Below, one piece after another: positions 24,661 through 36,519 of a stretch of 64,000 bases of DNA (position 1 is its first letter; each line of letters begins with the position of its first letter). Made by a program: the position numbers and the translations under genes. Source of the DNA: Siphonodentalium dalli (lineage: Eukaryota > Mollusca > Scaphopoda > Gadilida > Siphonodentaliidae); assembly GCA_032622095.1 (NCBI GenBank), contig CP136068.1, forward strand, positions 151,493,151 to 151,557,150, given 5' to 3'. The notes beneath the pieces are model-generated. The model was not told the DNA's origin. It did not search any database and worked only from the letters and a program-made list of their open reading frames with translations.

Positions 24661-26070
24661 CGAAAATAGAGTTGTTCCAATTGTGTTCTCATAAGATCTT
24701 TACTAAAGAATGTTGTTGCACTACCTATTGTTTTACTTTCTTTTTATTGTATATGATAGCATCTAGAATCAATTTGTCTCGAGTTTGCTTATCTTCATGA
24801 CTATTTTCACAGGTCGATTGTGTTCGAAGAAATTTATATATAGCTCTAGTTAAATTTCGACCTTTCTCTTGTTTCATTGCTTATCATTTGCCAGTCCTGT
24901 TCTCTCGAACATTCTTCTGTTTGCGGGTATTCTGGTATATTTGTTACGATGTTTGGTCATTTAATTGATTCTAAAATTCCATCAGGTGCGTCACTTGCAT
25001 GTTTTAAGTTTTTATTCTATATTTGTTCTATACCTGGTGAATTTCAGTTAAGCGTAAATTTGAATTGTTTCCTGTCCAGTGTATACTCTCCAAACAAATT
25101 TAGTTTTCTATATATAGTGTCAGTCTCATTATATACTGTATCCACTGTTTTTTTTTATTAAAAAAGTCCGGCTCTATATATATATATCTGTAATTTGTTG
25201 AGACAATAACTTTAAAGCACTCCGATGACACTTTCCAAGTCAATGAAACCCAGATCGTTTATAAAAACAACATTATTGGGGCTTTTCAATGACGGTACAA
25301 AAATGGATATAAACATATTAATACTCTTGAGCTATTCTAACACCGTTAATCGCGTTCTATCGTGTGCTATTACTAGATTATTGCGGTTATGTACGTATGA
25401 TCTTACAATATACTGCCATAACTCTAGTTGCGTCTTATAAATGGCAAGGAAGAGAAATCGCGTTCCCTGGTTACTATATACTTCTACACACAACAAGAAG
25501 CGCGTTATTCCTAAACCTAAATTTGCAGGAGATATTAATTACTGAAGATTCGGCTAAGATATAACACAATAACACGAACAAAAACGCTTCAAATGTTATG
25601 TTTAGTCACAGGAATATATCTAAATCGCCACATGAACAGAACGTTGTTGTCATTTACTTGCTGATTGCGGCATAATTAATTGTCTGCTCGTCTCGAGTTC
25701 ACTATATATTCCTTCATTCGACGATTACATATACATATAGCGGTGGATACGGCACAGCACCCAATTTTGTATTGGCCAATGTCTTTAGCACTGTTTTCTT
25801 TTTATTTAAAATGTGTTAAACCATACCTTCCTCGCAAGGTGCACGCCTCATCAGATATTCCGACATACATCTATTTAATTGTCGTGCATGGATCTATACA
25901 TGCACTAACCAAGTGTACGCCGTAAATAAAGTCAATTTTATAACATGCATTCGAAAGACCGAGTAAATGCAGAAAATGCAGAAAACTACGTCGTTTACTG
26001 ACGTTACTACAGGCTTCCGGTTAAATGTTAACACTAGTCTGCGCTCGCTCCACTTGGTGACGTCACAGCT
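24661..26070. other. AT-rich intergenic stretch with no recognised feature
   Basis: The frame at 24877-25161 is rich in Phe, Ser and Leu because the DNA is T-rich; it has no motif. Nothing else is supported. Confidence 0.4.
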
Positions 26071-26154
26071 GATATCAGCCGAGTTTGGTTGGTTATCATC
26101 CGAGTTTAGTCAGTTATCAGCCGAGCCCGATGTGATATCCGAGGTCGATTACAT
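26071..26154 (+). repeat. 21-bp minisatellite, four copies
   Basis: The units GATATCAGCCGAGTTTGGTTG, GTTATCATCCGAGTTTAGTCA, GTTATCAGCCGAGCCCGATGT and a final variant follow each other. They lie inside an open frame (25967-26182) where they encode a seven-residue repeat such as LSSEFSQ, but no start context or family supports a gene. Confidence 0.8.
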
Positions 26155-28648
26155 GTCACTTAAGCCTAACATGGATATATAATTAAACGGACATGTCTAC
26201 GTAAATTGGAAGGAGGTGTAAGATGTGTTTATAAATAGACGAAATATTGATATACCGGTCTCGTATGCTCTAAACAAATACTGTCCATGGCCATCGGAGG
26301 GGGGTGTTGGAGTCTGAACACAATTTGCAGACACGACTCACGCGAGGCCCAAACAATTGTCCTACACCATGGCTCCACCACACCCTACATGTAACAAAAA
26401 TAGTATTCTCCTCGGCAAAATTTGGGACCCACTCCTTATCCCATATTTAACACTTTTAAAAGCTTTTATTGTATTAGGAAAATAATCAAATAATAATATG
26501 TAGTATGCTAGAAACTATGGTTTGATATCAGGAAGGATGATGTGGCATTACGGTACATGGGTTTAGCCCCGTTGTTCACACAGTTCGTAACTGTGTAGTA
26601 CGATCACGCGGGGTTAATAGTTTATGGTGGTATTATGATGAAGAGGTTCCATGACGATGATAAATGAGTCAACCCATGCCTTTATTATTAATACAAAAAA
26701 TAACAAATTATATCGCCACTTAAAAACAAAAAGACAAGGTAGGACACCTATATATATTGTACAGGTGTCACTTCTATCCCAACTTTCGCCGCCAAATATA
26801 AATTACTCTATACAACTCATACTGGCTCATTTGTGAATGTTCAAACTGCCCGATAATCTTCACACTAATGCTGACCACGATATCGAGTTTTAATTAGGTA
26901 CATTATCAAATTTAACACTGGAACAGCTTCAACGTGTTATCGCGAGCACCGTGCATAAGGTAAATTGCCAAACCGTAATCTTATTATTATATAATAATTT
27001 TTCTAATCATTTATCGGGTCCGACGACTGATAACAATTAAATATACATAGACAAGATAATGCCCGCATAACATAGCTTCAGTCCCGTATAACAAATAGCC
27101 CCGTGTTGTATTGAACAAATGGAATAATGCAAAATTATAAAGTCGGTTTTGTTTCGGGAGTTCCGTGTTCGGTGTTGCAGGAAAACGCATCAAGTGATTT
27201 AGCAAACAAACTTAGCAACTTCGAGTTATGTCTGCCATAATGCCTGCATTTTAACAGGTATTGGAACCTCAGACCATATATAGACCCCCTTTCATATCTA
27301 AATGTGTGCTAAATGGTATATTAATGTAGATGTTGTGATTGGCTGACACTGACGTAATGCTTGCTTGTTGTAACGGAAAACCCACATATATACTTCATAC
27401 TGTACCATGAAGCAGTTCCAGTCTGGTGTTAATTAGACTGGACAATATACAGACATTGATATTTTAAACCGCAACATAATAATTGGATTCTCCGACTCGG
27501 GTATAAACATATACATTGGATTGGTCTATTTTCGACTCGATTAGCTTTCATGAGGAGCTGACAGTAAAGGTCGAAAAGTTGGTGTTCATACGTTTAGTAT
27601 GACACGGGTTAGCAACTTGCAACTGATGAAGATCTTATTGACATTTTTCTCTTTTTTCTTCTTTGATGATCTCATTTATAAAATATAGATTTTGACTTTT
27701 GGATTTCATTCATTGAGATATTTTGGTGCGTAAGTTCAAAATTATTTTCCAAATTTTGTAAAACCGCTCCGGGCCGCTGCTCACCATCCTAAAATTATGA
27801 CAAATTATGAGGAATCAGGTATCTGCACAAAATTGGGTCACTGTTCCCTTATTTTTTTTACCCCCCCCCCCTATTTTCATATGCTTTGCAGATTCCCTCT
27901 TCCTTCACTTGCTATCCATACATTTGGTACCAACTTCACTTTGTGATTAAATGTATATGACTAATTGGTTTCAGGCCGTTTTTCTTTCAGCTTATCCTAT
28001 TTTGACTTATCAAAAAGCCTTCGGGCCGTCGGCCAGCATTTTATTTTGACTTTTTACTGTCATCCCGGGATGCTAGGTGTGATTTTCGCTAACCCTACAT
28101 GATGTGTTACCTGGTCAGACACCCACTTACATCTTATTGGTTACCCACATATCAGGTATAAACATACACATGTACATTGGATTGGTCTATTTTCGACTCG
28201 ATTGGCTTTCGTGAAAAATAAGTAGCTGACAAAAAATACAAGTGCAGAAGGGGTACTGTTTATATATCGGAGGGCAATGGTCTTATTATCTGAACATTTA
28301 GTCACAACTACTCGATAATGACTGTTTAGTATAGAAAGGGTTAATGTTTCTACAAATATTTTTCTGCGAAACATGTGTGGTTTTCAGATCAACAGTTGCA
28401 TATCTTCTTAAATGTTATCAATTATTAGAATCACACCGCTTCCAGTTAGGACTATATGGCAATATGTGAACTTTTTTTAACGGGTTACTTCATGAAGTAC
28501 CAGGAGGGTAATTATAAGAGCACGAAGCCCATGTTGCCATGTGAACGAAAATGCCATCACTCCTTTCAATACGCTTTCTCGGTGGAATCCGTTAGAGATA
28601 CCATTAGTAGCCAGGCGCTTCTCCGAGCCGGTTTGGTCCACTAAAATG
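26155..28648. other. Intergenic stretch, small stem-loops only
   Basis: A nested stem (AGCCCCG...CGGGGTT enclosing ACACAGTTCGTAACTGTGT) lies at about 26561-26617. A run of eleven C lies at 27861-27871. A CATTGGATTGGTCTATTTTC phrase is duplicated at about 27513 and 28174. No gene is supported. Confidence 0.4.
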
Positions 28649-28830
28649 ATAGGGAGATGTGGCTATATACATTGGTGACGTGTACACTGAAATGGTGATG
28701 CGGCTATATGTGCATAGATGACAAGTTCACTGAAATGTTGATGTGGGTATACACATGTATATGCATAGATGACGTGTACACTGAAATGGTGATGTGGCTA
28801 GATATGCAAAGATGACGTTTACGCTCATTT
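28649..28830 (+). repeat. Minisatellite, about 50-60 bp unit, three and a half copies
   Basis: GATGACGTGTACACTGAAATG followed by GTGATGTGGCTATAT recurs near 28673, 28718, 28768 and 28812 with small length differences. Confidence 0.8.
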
Positions 28831-28969
28831 CCTTCCAGAACAATAACATGAATAACCCAGTGTTTACTAAATGAATTCCATCAGTAACAACAGTATTCAT
28901 TGGGATGGGTGTTCAGTAAGTATAAGACGATAGACAAGAGGTCGTTTGTTGAATTTATTATCTGAAGAT

Positions 28970-29157
28970 TTACTTGTTTTAGGTAGACAAATCTGCTTAT
29001 AATCGCCTCATTTTCAGTCGATAGTGTGCTGAAATTGAGATCGTTTTAGTCACATTGTCGACTCATAATCAGGGGATTCTAAGCAGATTATGTGCTTTCA
29101 AATAAGCCATTATAGGTCGATTATGTGCGTATGCGAGTATATATTGGACATTATGCT
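28970..29157 (+). mobile_element. MITE family A copy, shortened
   Basis: The left hairpin AATCTGCTTATAATCGCCTC pairs with GATTCTAAGCAGATTATGTG about 100 bp on. TAGGTCGATTATGTGCG follows directly, so the central GGCCCGCGCC core is deleted. Confidence 0.75.
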
Positions 29158-29409
29158 ATAGATGGGCAATTTGTATTGTTGGTATATAATATAATTAAAT
29201 TTGCCACTGTATTGGTATTTCTCATTCCAAAAAGATAGCATATACGGGTATGAGCTGGGTATGCTCGCCCAGCGTCGATCTCCACACACAGCCAGCAAAA
29301 TGTCACGCCATAAATATGCACTATGTGTATATGCACATATAAACGCCTGCTATAAATTATGGTATATACTATATAGAATACCTTTATGATAAAACTCATA
29401 ACATATTAC

Positions 29410-30400
29410 ATATTTTAACAACTTTAACAAAAACAACACCGGTGTTACCTATCGCCATTAAGTGCAAATTATTTGATCAACTAATTAAGCCTATTTTATT
29501 GTGTGGATGTGAGATATGGTCCACTGACCTTAATATGCCGTTCAAAGATACCATACCATGTGAACAAACACATCTAACGTTTTCCTATCGCGAATGATGC
29601 CATTTTACAACTCTTCAGGTACATGCTAAAACTATCAAAAGTAGATGACCATAATATCTTATCCGCATGCTACAAAGAATCTCTGAATTGTTAATTACCT
29701 TTAACATGGCTCACCCAATTGTCGCGTTATAACATTGTAATCAATAACGCAGGCCAACTATCAGGGCAGCGTGAACAGATGCTGACTAAGGCATTGAAAT
29801 CAGAGCACATGTAAGTGTTTCGCAATGATATATTCAATGACGATAGACCGACAGGGAAAAATAAACTACGAACCTATAGGATATTTAAAGATGAATACAA
29901 AATTGAGCCATATGTCATTCACACACGATCACAAATTTCTCGCGAAATGTTTTCTAGATTGCGCGTGAGCAACCACATATTGGCAATAGAAAAATGGAGG
30001 CATAGACAACCAGTAATACCATCAGAAAATCGGCTGTGTTCCATGTGTGACAAACAATGTGTCGAATCTGAAATGCATTTTATCATTGAATGTAACGCAT
30101 ACGAAGATTTAAGATCTAATTTATTCAGCGAAATTGAGAAACACGATAGTGAATTCAATAATTTGAATGATGCAAATAAATTTGCACTGATTATGAGAAA
30201 TGATAATATTAAATTAATTAACAAGGTTTGCAACATAGTCCGGCTATTCTTCCTTCGTCGGAATAATAAAACTTGAAGAAATTGTTGAGGGAATGTTGTT
30301 TGTTATAATAATTTTGTTATGTATTGCTTATTTATGTATATGATATTCATCAGTATCTTGCAACTGCCCATTGAGGTGTTTTGCAATAAATTCTTGTATC
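29410..30400 (+). pseudogene. 3' end of a non-LTR retrotransposon (reverse transcriptase C-terminus and tail)
   Basis: The C-terminal part of an ORF2-type polyprotein that would copy element RNA at a chromosomal nick. The first block (about 29415-29588) reads PVLPIAIKCKLFDQLIKPIL then CGCEIWSTD, the thumb-region signature of LINE reverse transcriptases, and ends in a stop. Two frames follow with further breaks, including a TAA just before 29815. 29815-30276 then encodes NDRPTGKNKLRTYRIF-like and RVSNHILAIEKWRHR sequence and a zinc-binding tail (CSMCDKQC, then HFIIEC). The 3' UTR ends near an AATAAA at about 30389 with a TTGTATCTTGTATTACA tail. It is 5'-truncated as usual for LINE copies and dead. 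CR1/Jockey-like lineage is a guess. Confidence 0.85.
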
Positions 30401-30518
30401 TTGTATTACATGCGGGTTGGGATGGTGGAGCTGTTACAATGCCCTATGGAGTGATTCGTATACGTTTTCATCATGGAAATGTAACACACTGATTATTTGC
30501 ATTTCAGCCCCCAGAGCC

Positions 30519-30960
30519 GATCAACTAAATGAGACGCATTTTATCTACGCACATTAGTGAACCCGACATCGGATGTATGGTTCAGCCAACAGTCCATAGG
30601 AAAGAACCAGTTGGGTAAGGCTGTCGCCAATATCTGTCGCAATTGCGGTATCAATGGTTGTTACTACATCAACCACTCTCTTCGTCGCACAGCAGCAACT
30701 AGATTTTATCAAGACATGGACGAATAGTTAGTTGCCGAAACTACCGGAAACAACAGCCATTCGCTCGTACAAAAGGACATCCGACGATCAGAAAATTAAA
30801 GTTCGTTCAGTAATTCATGCAAAGATGGAAGCCTCTGATGTCAAGATTAAGAGTGAATCCTGTACATATAATTCAGTGGATGTTAAACCAACCACTTCAG
30901 CGTCTGACACAAGGAGCGATAATGGAAGTAAACAAAAATTCTGTGCATATCAGGGGTGAC
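30519..30960 (+). pseudogene. Tyrosine recombinase C-terminal domain, Crypton-like or DUF3504-type, degenerate
   Basis: Tyrosine recombinases cut and rejoin DNA through a covalent 3'-phosphotyrosine. One frame gives FYLRTLVNP, VWFSQQSIGKNQLGKAV and NHSLRRTAATRFYQ, the conserved H-x-x-R box. A TAG then replaces the Gln of DEQLVAE (30724-30726). TTGNNS follows, where TGH is usual, so the second active-site His is gone. A frameshift moves to AIRSYKRTSDDQK, which contains the nucleophilic Tyr. After it the frame runs to a stop at about 30957. The order and spacing match the C-terminal half of eukaryotic Crypton-type recombinases and the host proteins derived from them. It lies only about 120 bp after a LINE tail. 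The N-terminal half is missing. DIRS-type recombinase is the alternative. Confidence 0.75.
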
Positions 30961-32250
30961 GTTTCGTGTATTCTCGACTTTTATTATCAAATTCTCGTGC
31001 AAGTCATCTGATGCGGAAAGTTATACATGTATCATTAATTCAGTACTACAAAAATGTACTTTAATCATTAATTCAGCATGTGCTAGGTGACATATGTCAG
31101 TATATAGTTTCCTTGAACTGAACGCAATCATAAATGTATAATATGATGTCCATACAGGATGGTTTAGTTCACATTTCGGAATTGTGTATGTGTGTGTGTT
31201 TATTTATTCAATGAACGTTTGTCTGTCGACATTTTCGTTTGTTTCTAACCACAAATTCCGAATTTTGATTTGCAGATAAATATTTGTACACCAATCCGAC
31301 ACGAATTTTGTCGATTTGCTCATTTGTTTAATTATGTGGGACCCCAAGTAGCCGATGTATGCATGCTGAGGCGTCACACGTTCTTTTTCCGAGGAGGTCA
31401 TTATTTTGCAAGTCATTGTCTAGATAATGCACACTTGAGCTAATAATGACCTGCAAAATAATTATCACCTCGAAGTCTTCAATGTACGGTATTCGTCGAG
31501 ATAATACCCAGGTGAGAACAAAAGGGTGACACGCAAGTGGGTTTTATATCTTGTATATGGCCCCTTTGGCCCATTATAATTCAAATGAGCGAACCATTTT
31601 ATAATACGAGTGAGTCATATTAAATGGTACCTTTTGCAATACCTAGACATATTACTTTGACATATACTGTTGTCTTAATTTGAATCCAGTTCAACAGCAC
31701 TGCGGACCGATAGATGGTGTTTGTCGTTAATCACGAATGGTAGACCAGTCCTGGTCTTTATATTGGTGCAAATATTCCCCAAACTTACTAGATTCGTAGA
31801 TAAACCATTAATTTCACCAACCAAGAACACAAATATAATTTATTGATAGGTTTCAGAACCTTATGTATTTGCCTAAATGTGTATGTCTTAGTGTAATAGA
31901 GTGATATAATAGACTGAATGAATATACCAGTTTTTCGTATTTATTTATCAGCATTACTTCCATGCGTTGACAGCCATACCTTTCAGCATTATTTCCACGC
32001 GTAGGCAGCATACCTGGTTTGTAAGCCACGTTTTGATAGGTTGCTTTTGTATTTTATGAGATTCCTAAAAGAGGAATATAGCTTCGAATATTTTGATAAA
32101 TGATGGTTCGTTTTGTAATTATTATTGCATCAGCACAACTTCAGACTCTTCCATACCCATTCTGTTATGAAACATATTATTAAACTGGTGTTGGAATAAC
32201 TCTGGCACAATCATAAGTTTGAATTCAAGGTGATGGGAATTTTGCACAGC
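30961..32250. other. Intergenic stretch with one inverted repeat
   Basis: GAGGAGGTCATTATTTTGCA (about 31391) faces AATGACCTGCAAAATAATTA then CACCTCG (about 31446-31472), with a 25-bp loop. Nothing else is supported; part of this stretch may be the LTR of the element that follows. Confidence 0.45.
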
Positions 32251-32271
32251 AACAGTGACACCTGTTGAGGA

Positions 32272-32365
32272 TACAGTTATCGTTCGTTCGTTGATAGAGT
32301 TATCGCTCGTTCATTGGTAGTGTTATCGTTTGTTCATTGGCAGAGTTACTTTTCTTAGTCCGTGC
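32272..32365 (+). repeat. Short tandem repeat, about 28 bp unit, three copies
   Basis: GTTATCGTTCGTTCGTTGAT, GTTATCGCTCGTTCATTGGT and GTTATCGTTTGTTCATTGGC follow one another, possibly inside the putative LTR. A perfect 11-bp stem ATTTCTTGAAG/CTTCAAGAAAT lies downstream at about 32441-32467. Confidence 0.7.
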
Positions 32366-32641
32366 GTGAGGATGAACAGCCATTTTTCGCATGATGTCTT
32401 GTGGTTGACACAACGTTCACAAGATGTCTGGTTTCTTGTAATTTCTTGAAGTTATACTTCAAGAAATAGGTTGGCGATGTTTATGCTTGAACAATGAAGG
32501 TTACAGATGGCGAGTTATTGTCACATTGATGATAGCTGAGAATATGTCATCTGATGTTCCCCATGATTTGCGGACTGATTTAATTAAATGGTTTGAAGAA
32601 CCCGTGTGTGTGTTACACGTCCATATACCACCGGTTACAAA

Positions 32642-32659
32642 TGGGGGCTCGTCCGGGAT
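32642..32659 (+). promoter_or_regulatory. Retroelement primer binding site, tRNA-Pro type
   Basis: TGGGGGCTCGTCCGGGAT is complementary to the 3' end of proline tRNA and identical, as I recall it, to the site used by murine leukaemia-type retroviruses. It lies 2 bp after ...GGTTACA (ending 32639), a plausible LTR end (LTRs end in CA). Reverse transcription would start here. The LTR start and the 3' LTR were not found. Confidence 0.85.
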
Positions 32660-33151
32660 GTTTCGTCTGTGAATGTGTTGGTCGAAGGATTTTCAGGGCA
32701 GTATATCTTACTTAAATTTTCTCTGCACCAGGAAATAGTGGACTCTGTGATGTCAGGATTCTGTTTTCATGGAAATTTTGTGTTTAGAAACTTTTAGAAG
32801 TTTGACATTAATAACTTCAACAATTAACTATCTGAATGTATTATTATTTTCAATAGAAAATCTACATTATTCGTGGATTTGATTAATGAAATGAACTATG
32901 ATTATTGATGCAGTAATTGTAAACAATTTATGAACCTTACTGCGCTGACTTGTAGTTTAAATTTAGATATTATGACTTAAACAAGAGTCATCTTGAGTGT
33001 CCAGTGAAATTTTTTCTCCATTGAAATACACTGATAGAAATATAGAATGAGTCGAAAAGTTTATACTTGATATTAAAGACCTATCCTCTTCAGGCAACTG
33101 TGCACATTATTTAATACTAACTGTTCTATTTGTACTAACCTGTACTCATTC

Positions 33152-33857
33152 ATGAGTGATCACAGATTATTAAAATACTTCGCGATAGTTGACAATTTTC
33201 ATTCTCAGCATTCAAAATTTGTGATTGTTACCACAAGTAAAGGAAAATATTTGTTGAAGGAATATAATAACTTGCACATAAATTATCATGACATAGAATG
33301 GTGGTGCAAAAGTGATGGTAAGGCAGCAGACCAGTTGAAATCCACAAAGAAACGATTGCATTTATTAAATAAATTCAATGATGTTAAACTGGTCATTTGG
33401 CTTGGAAAATGTGATTTGTCTTATAAAGAAGGCCCCTTCATATATTTACCTTCACAGGAAGACAAAGCCAGTAAATTAATTGACTCATTTCAACATATTG
33501 TGAATTATGTGAGTAGATATTCAAACATTTCTGTTGTATTTTTGGAAGTACCACCAATTAGCCTTGTTAAATGGAATGAATTCAAAGGTCACAAAACACC
33601 AGATATTTTTGTAGATGATGACAAAAAAGCTACAGCTATCTTTGGATTCTGTGAATAATTGGATACATAATTATAACTCAAGTCACAATTATATTAGTCC
33701 CAAATTTCATTTGGACTTAGTTAACTGTAGGAAGTCCAAAAATAAGAAGGCAATTTATAGTTTGAATTTTGATTTGTATATTGACGGGGTTCACCCTAAA
33801 TCATTACATGCTCAAACTTTGTTGAAAAGGATTGTAGTAAGTTTTGCCCGTGTATGA
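33152..33857 (+). pseudogene. SGNH-hydrolase-like ORF upstream of a retrotransposon gag, one frameshift
   Basis: It is predicted to fold like SGNH/GDSL esterases. The start is the ATG at 33152. The N-terminal FVIVTTSKGKYLLKE resembles the nucleophile block (Ser before Lys-Gly), followed by LVIWLGKCDLS (Gly block) and ISVVFLEVPPIS (a central strand). The final block is LYIDGVHPKSLHA, carrying the Asp-x-x-His pair. The frame breaks at the A-run 33628-33633 and continues as LQLSLDSVNNWIHN to 33857, so the intact protein would be about 235 residues. It sits about 500 bp after the primer binding site and 39 bp before the gag ATG, so it is the first ORF of the element. An esterase in this place is unusual: SGNH domains are best known from ORF1 of CR1-type LINEs. 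The catalytic Ser context (TTSKG rather than DSKG or GDS) may mean lost activity. Confidence 0.7.
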
Positions 33858-33895
33858 TAATTGTGAACATTTTGTTCATTTTCTGAATATACAAA

Positions 33896-34990
33896 ATGGG
33901 AGATGAAAATGCTATGACTGAATGTGAAGTCTCTGACTTACTTCAGTCATTTGGAGAACTGCATGTCAAGCCAACAGCTTCAAATGCAGAAGAGTTGAAG
34001 GCCTGGATTTGTGATTTTGCAAAGCAAAATATAAAAGTAGAACCACATACTGAAATTCCAATTAATTCTGGAACTCAATTTATTGTGTCACAACCACCGT
34101 GGTTGTCTTTGTTTTTCGGAGACTCGAAAGGCGAAGCATCTTATGATGTGTGGCGATACGAGGTATCATGTTTAAAGGCCCAACATACCGACCGTGATGT
34201 GGTTGATCAGGCCATCAGAAGGTCTCTGAAAGGGGAAGCAGGCAGAATAGCCATGCGACTTGGTTCCCATACTGATGTTTATGAAATTTTACATAAACTT
34301 GACAGCATATATGGATTCGTTGAATCTAAAGAGACCATCTTTGCGCAATTTTATAGTGCCAAGCAGGCAGATGATGAGTCTGTGACTCAATGGGCTTGCA
34401 GATTTGAGGACATTTTAAGTAAGGCCACACACATGAATGTACACCTCCCTGAAGATCCTAATCAGATGTTGCGCAGTGTTTTGGCGGGGATTAAAACAAA
34501 ACTTGAGGGATATAAGTGGTCATAAGTTAGATCTGATTAAAGAATTTGATGAGTTGAGTCGCGATGCGCCAAATTGAGCACGACCAGATTAATGTTAATG
34601 GGGATAAACCAAGGAAAGCAATTGTTAAACAGGCCCAATGAAATACATATGAAGTTAGTGAGTTAAAATCAATGGCGCGAGAGTTGGTGGATGAGGTTAA
34701 AACTTTGAAAACAGAACATGAATTTCAACAACAGCATCAGAGTCAACAATTGGGACAACACACATCTGGTAGGTATAATTACAAACCCTCAACAAACATC
34801 TGGTAGGTATAATTATAACCCTCAGCAACAGCATGGTAGGTATAACTATAATAACCCAATCCCTCAACGAACATCAAGTTATTCCTAAAATGATATAAGA
34901 TTATGGGGTTTCCAATCAAAGAGAGATTACCTGCTTCAAATGTAATCAACCTGGTCATATTGCTAGATATTGTATTGTGGGGCAAACGAG
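33896..34990 (+). pseudogene. Gag with zinc knuckle, PNMA/Ty3-like LTR retrotransposon
   Basis: Capsid protein of the same element. From the ATG at 33896 the frame is intact to 34525, with the capsid signatures SYDVWRYEVSCLKA, VVDQAIRRSLKGEAG, LDSIYGFVESKETIFAQFYSA and ESVTQWACRFEDIL. This pattern is shared, as I recall, by mollusc Ty3-type Gags and vertebrate PNMA. Decay follows: a shift at about 34525 and stops, then a Glu/Lys-rich helix (SELKSMARELVDEVKTLK). A three-copy GRYNYNPQQ repeat follows at 34768-34850. A perfect CCHC knuckle CFKCNQPGHIARYC lies at about 34930-34972. Protease and polymerase do not follow; by 35253 a MITE begins, so the element is truncated. Confidence 0.85.
34768..34855 (+). 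repeat. In-frame repeat encoding GRYNYNPQQ
   Basis: GGTAGGTATAATTATAACCC appears three times within the gag tail, giving a Tyr/Asn/Gln-rich low-complexity linker before the zinc knuckle. One unit carries a frameshift. Confidence 0.75.
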
Positions 34991-35256
34991 AATTCGCGGG
35001 ACGCGGAAATGAGACATAATTTGTTATGTTGCCAACTATGCCGACTCAACGGTGCCTCAGCCCGGAAGCAATCACCTTATATCGGTGTGTTGCCACCCCA
35101 AGATTTACCACCTTCGGGACGACAGCAAAACATGGGACGAGATGGAACGCCTGATCACACTGAGCTCAGTCGCTGACCGTAGAGAGAATCAGTCAAATAA
35201 AATAGCACAGTTCAGATTTGATGTCGAGTCACGAGTCCAATGGTTCTGTAGTTTAA

Positions 35257-36198
35257 GGACTTTGCTAACCCAATTTTCCCCAAATTTGATGGAGTCAAAA
35301 TAAAGGTTTATGTTCACTTTTGTTAGTAATCACAGTAACCAAACACATGAATGCAACATGTTAAGAGCATTATTAATGGTGGAATATGTTAGAAATACTA
35401 AATGTGAAATTTATAGAGGTTTTTAAAATCTATTTTTTCGAACCCAAATCAATAAACACAAAGTCCATATCAAAGAAAAAAATATGGCAATGTCTACTGA
35501 ACACTGTGACGAATGATGAACAATAAAATAATATTCATATTTATCAAGCATTCTTTGTTAAAATTACTAGGAACCAATTGTTTACAAATCATTGAGTAAG
35601 TTACCTAACATCGCTTATAGTGAGGTGGAAGTTAAATGTTAATATCTGTGGACAGTGGTGTGTTGTAAATCTCTTGACAAAAGAATTGTCTAATCCCCAA
35701 TCTGGTGTACCCCCATAGCCCAGAAACTAGGTCACCAATCATCCTGAGTCAGGATAAAGTACAGCACTGGCTGGTCATAATCCCCATGAATCCCAACAGA
35801 CTTGAATGAACATTATCTTGACCCATCAAATTCAGTTCCCAAATAGCTTTGCTGAGCAATGAAAGCTACCATTTGTAGACAACTGCTTCCAAGCCAAAAA
35901 TCTTAATAAAACTGAAGAAATGTGAGTATATCTTTATTGTTCATCATTCTTCACAGTGTTCAGTACACATACCCATATTTTGTTCTTAGATATGACCTTT
36001 GTGTTTGTTGATTTTGGGTTCGAAAAAATAAATTTTAAAAACTTCTATAAATTTCAAATTTCTAACATAATCTACCATGAATTATACTCTTAAAATGTAG
36101 CATCCATGGGTATGGTTACTGTGATTAGTAATAAAAGTGAACATAAACCTTTATTTTGGACTCCATTAAATTTGGGGGAAATTGGGTTAGCAAAGTCC
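35257..36198. mobile_element. Long-armed MITE (about 290-bp inverted arms) in a TTAA site
   Basis: The left arm 35257-35545 and right arm about 35930-36198 are reverse complements, beginning GGACTTTGCTAACCCAATTT and ending AAATTGGGTTAGCAAAGTCC in mutated form. They are separated by about 385 bp of non-coding DNA. TTAA flanks both ends (35253-35256 and 36199-36202). It interrupts or abuts the truncated gag element. No transposase is present; TTAA targeting suggests piggyBac-type mobilisation. Confidence 0.85.
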
Positions 36199-36202
36199 TT
36201 AA

Positions 36203-36519
36203 TGGTTTTATAGTCGAATGATCCGAGTACGTTCAATTGCGATATTGTCACTCATTGGATGATCTCAAATTTGGTTGACAGTAATTTATATACCCATACA
36301 GTTACTGCAAATGTGCCTTCCCTGATTGTCTTGTGTCTTTGGTCTGGTCGATGTATCAACATCAGTGAGAGTGCGATGCTCAGCTGTAATCATACGTTCA
36401 GGCGGTATTACACACACCCATTCTACAACCCAAAACAAAAATCAAAAGAAACATGCATATCCGTGACAGTGACTTTCAAGTGGAGGAAAATAAAAAAGAG
36501 CGTTTCTGTCATTTTATAA
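36203..36519. other. Short non-coding gap between two mobile elements
   Basis: An open frame (36259-36519) is present but has no motif and no related sequence in the window. Confidence 0.4.
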
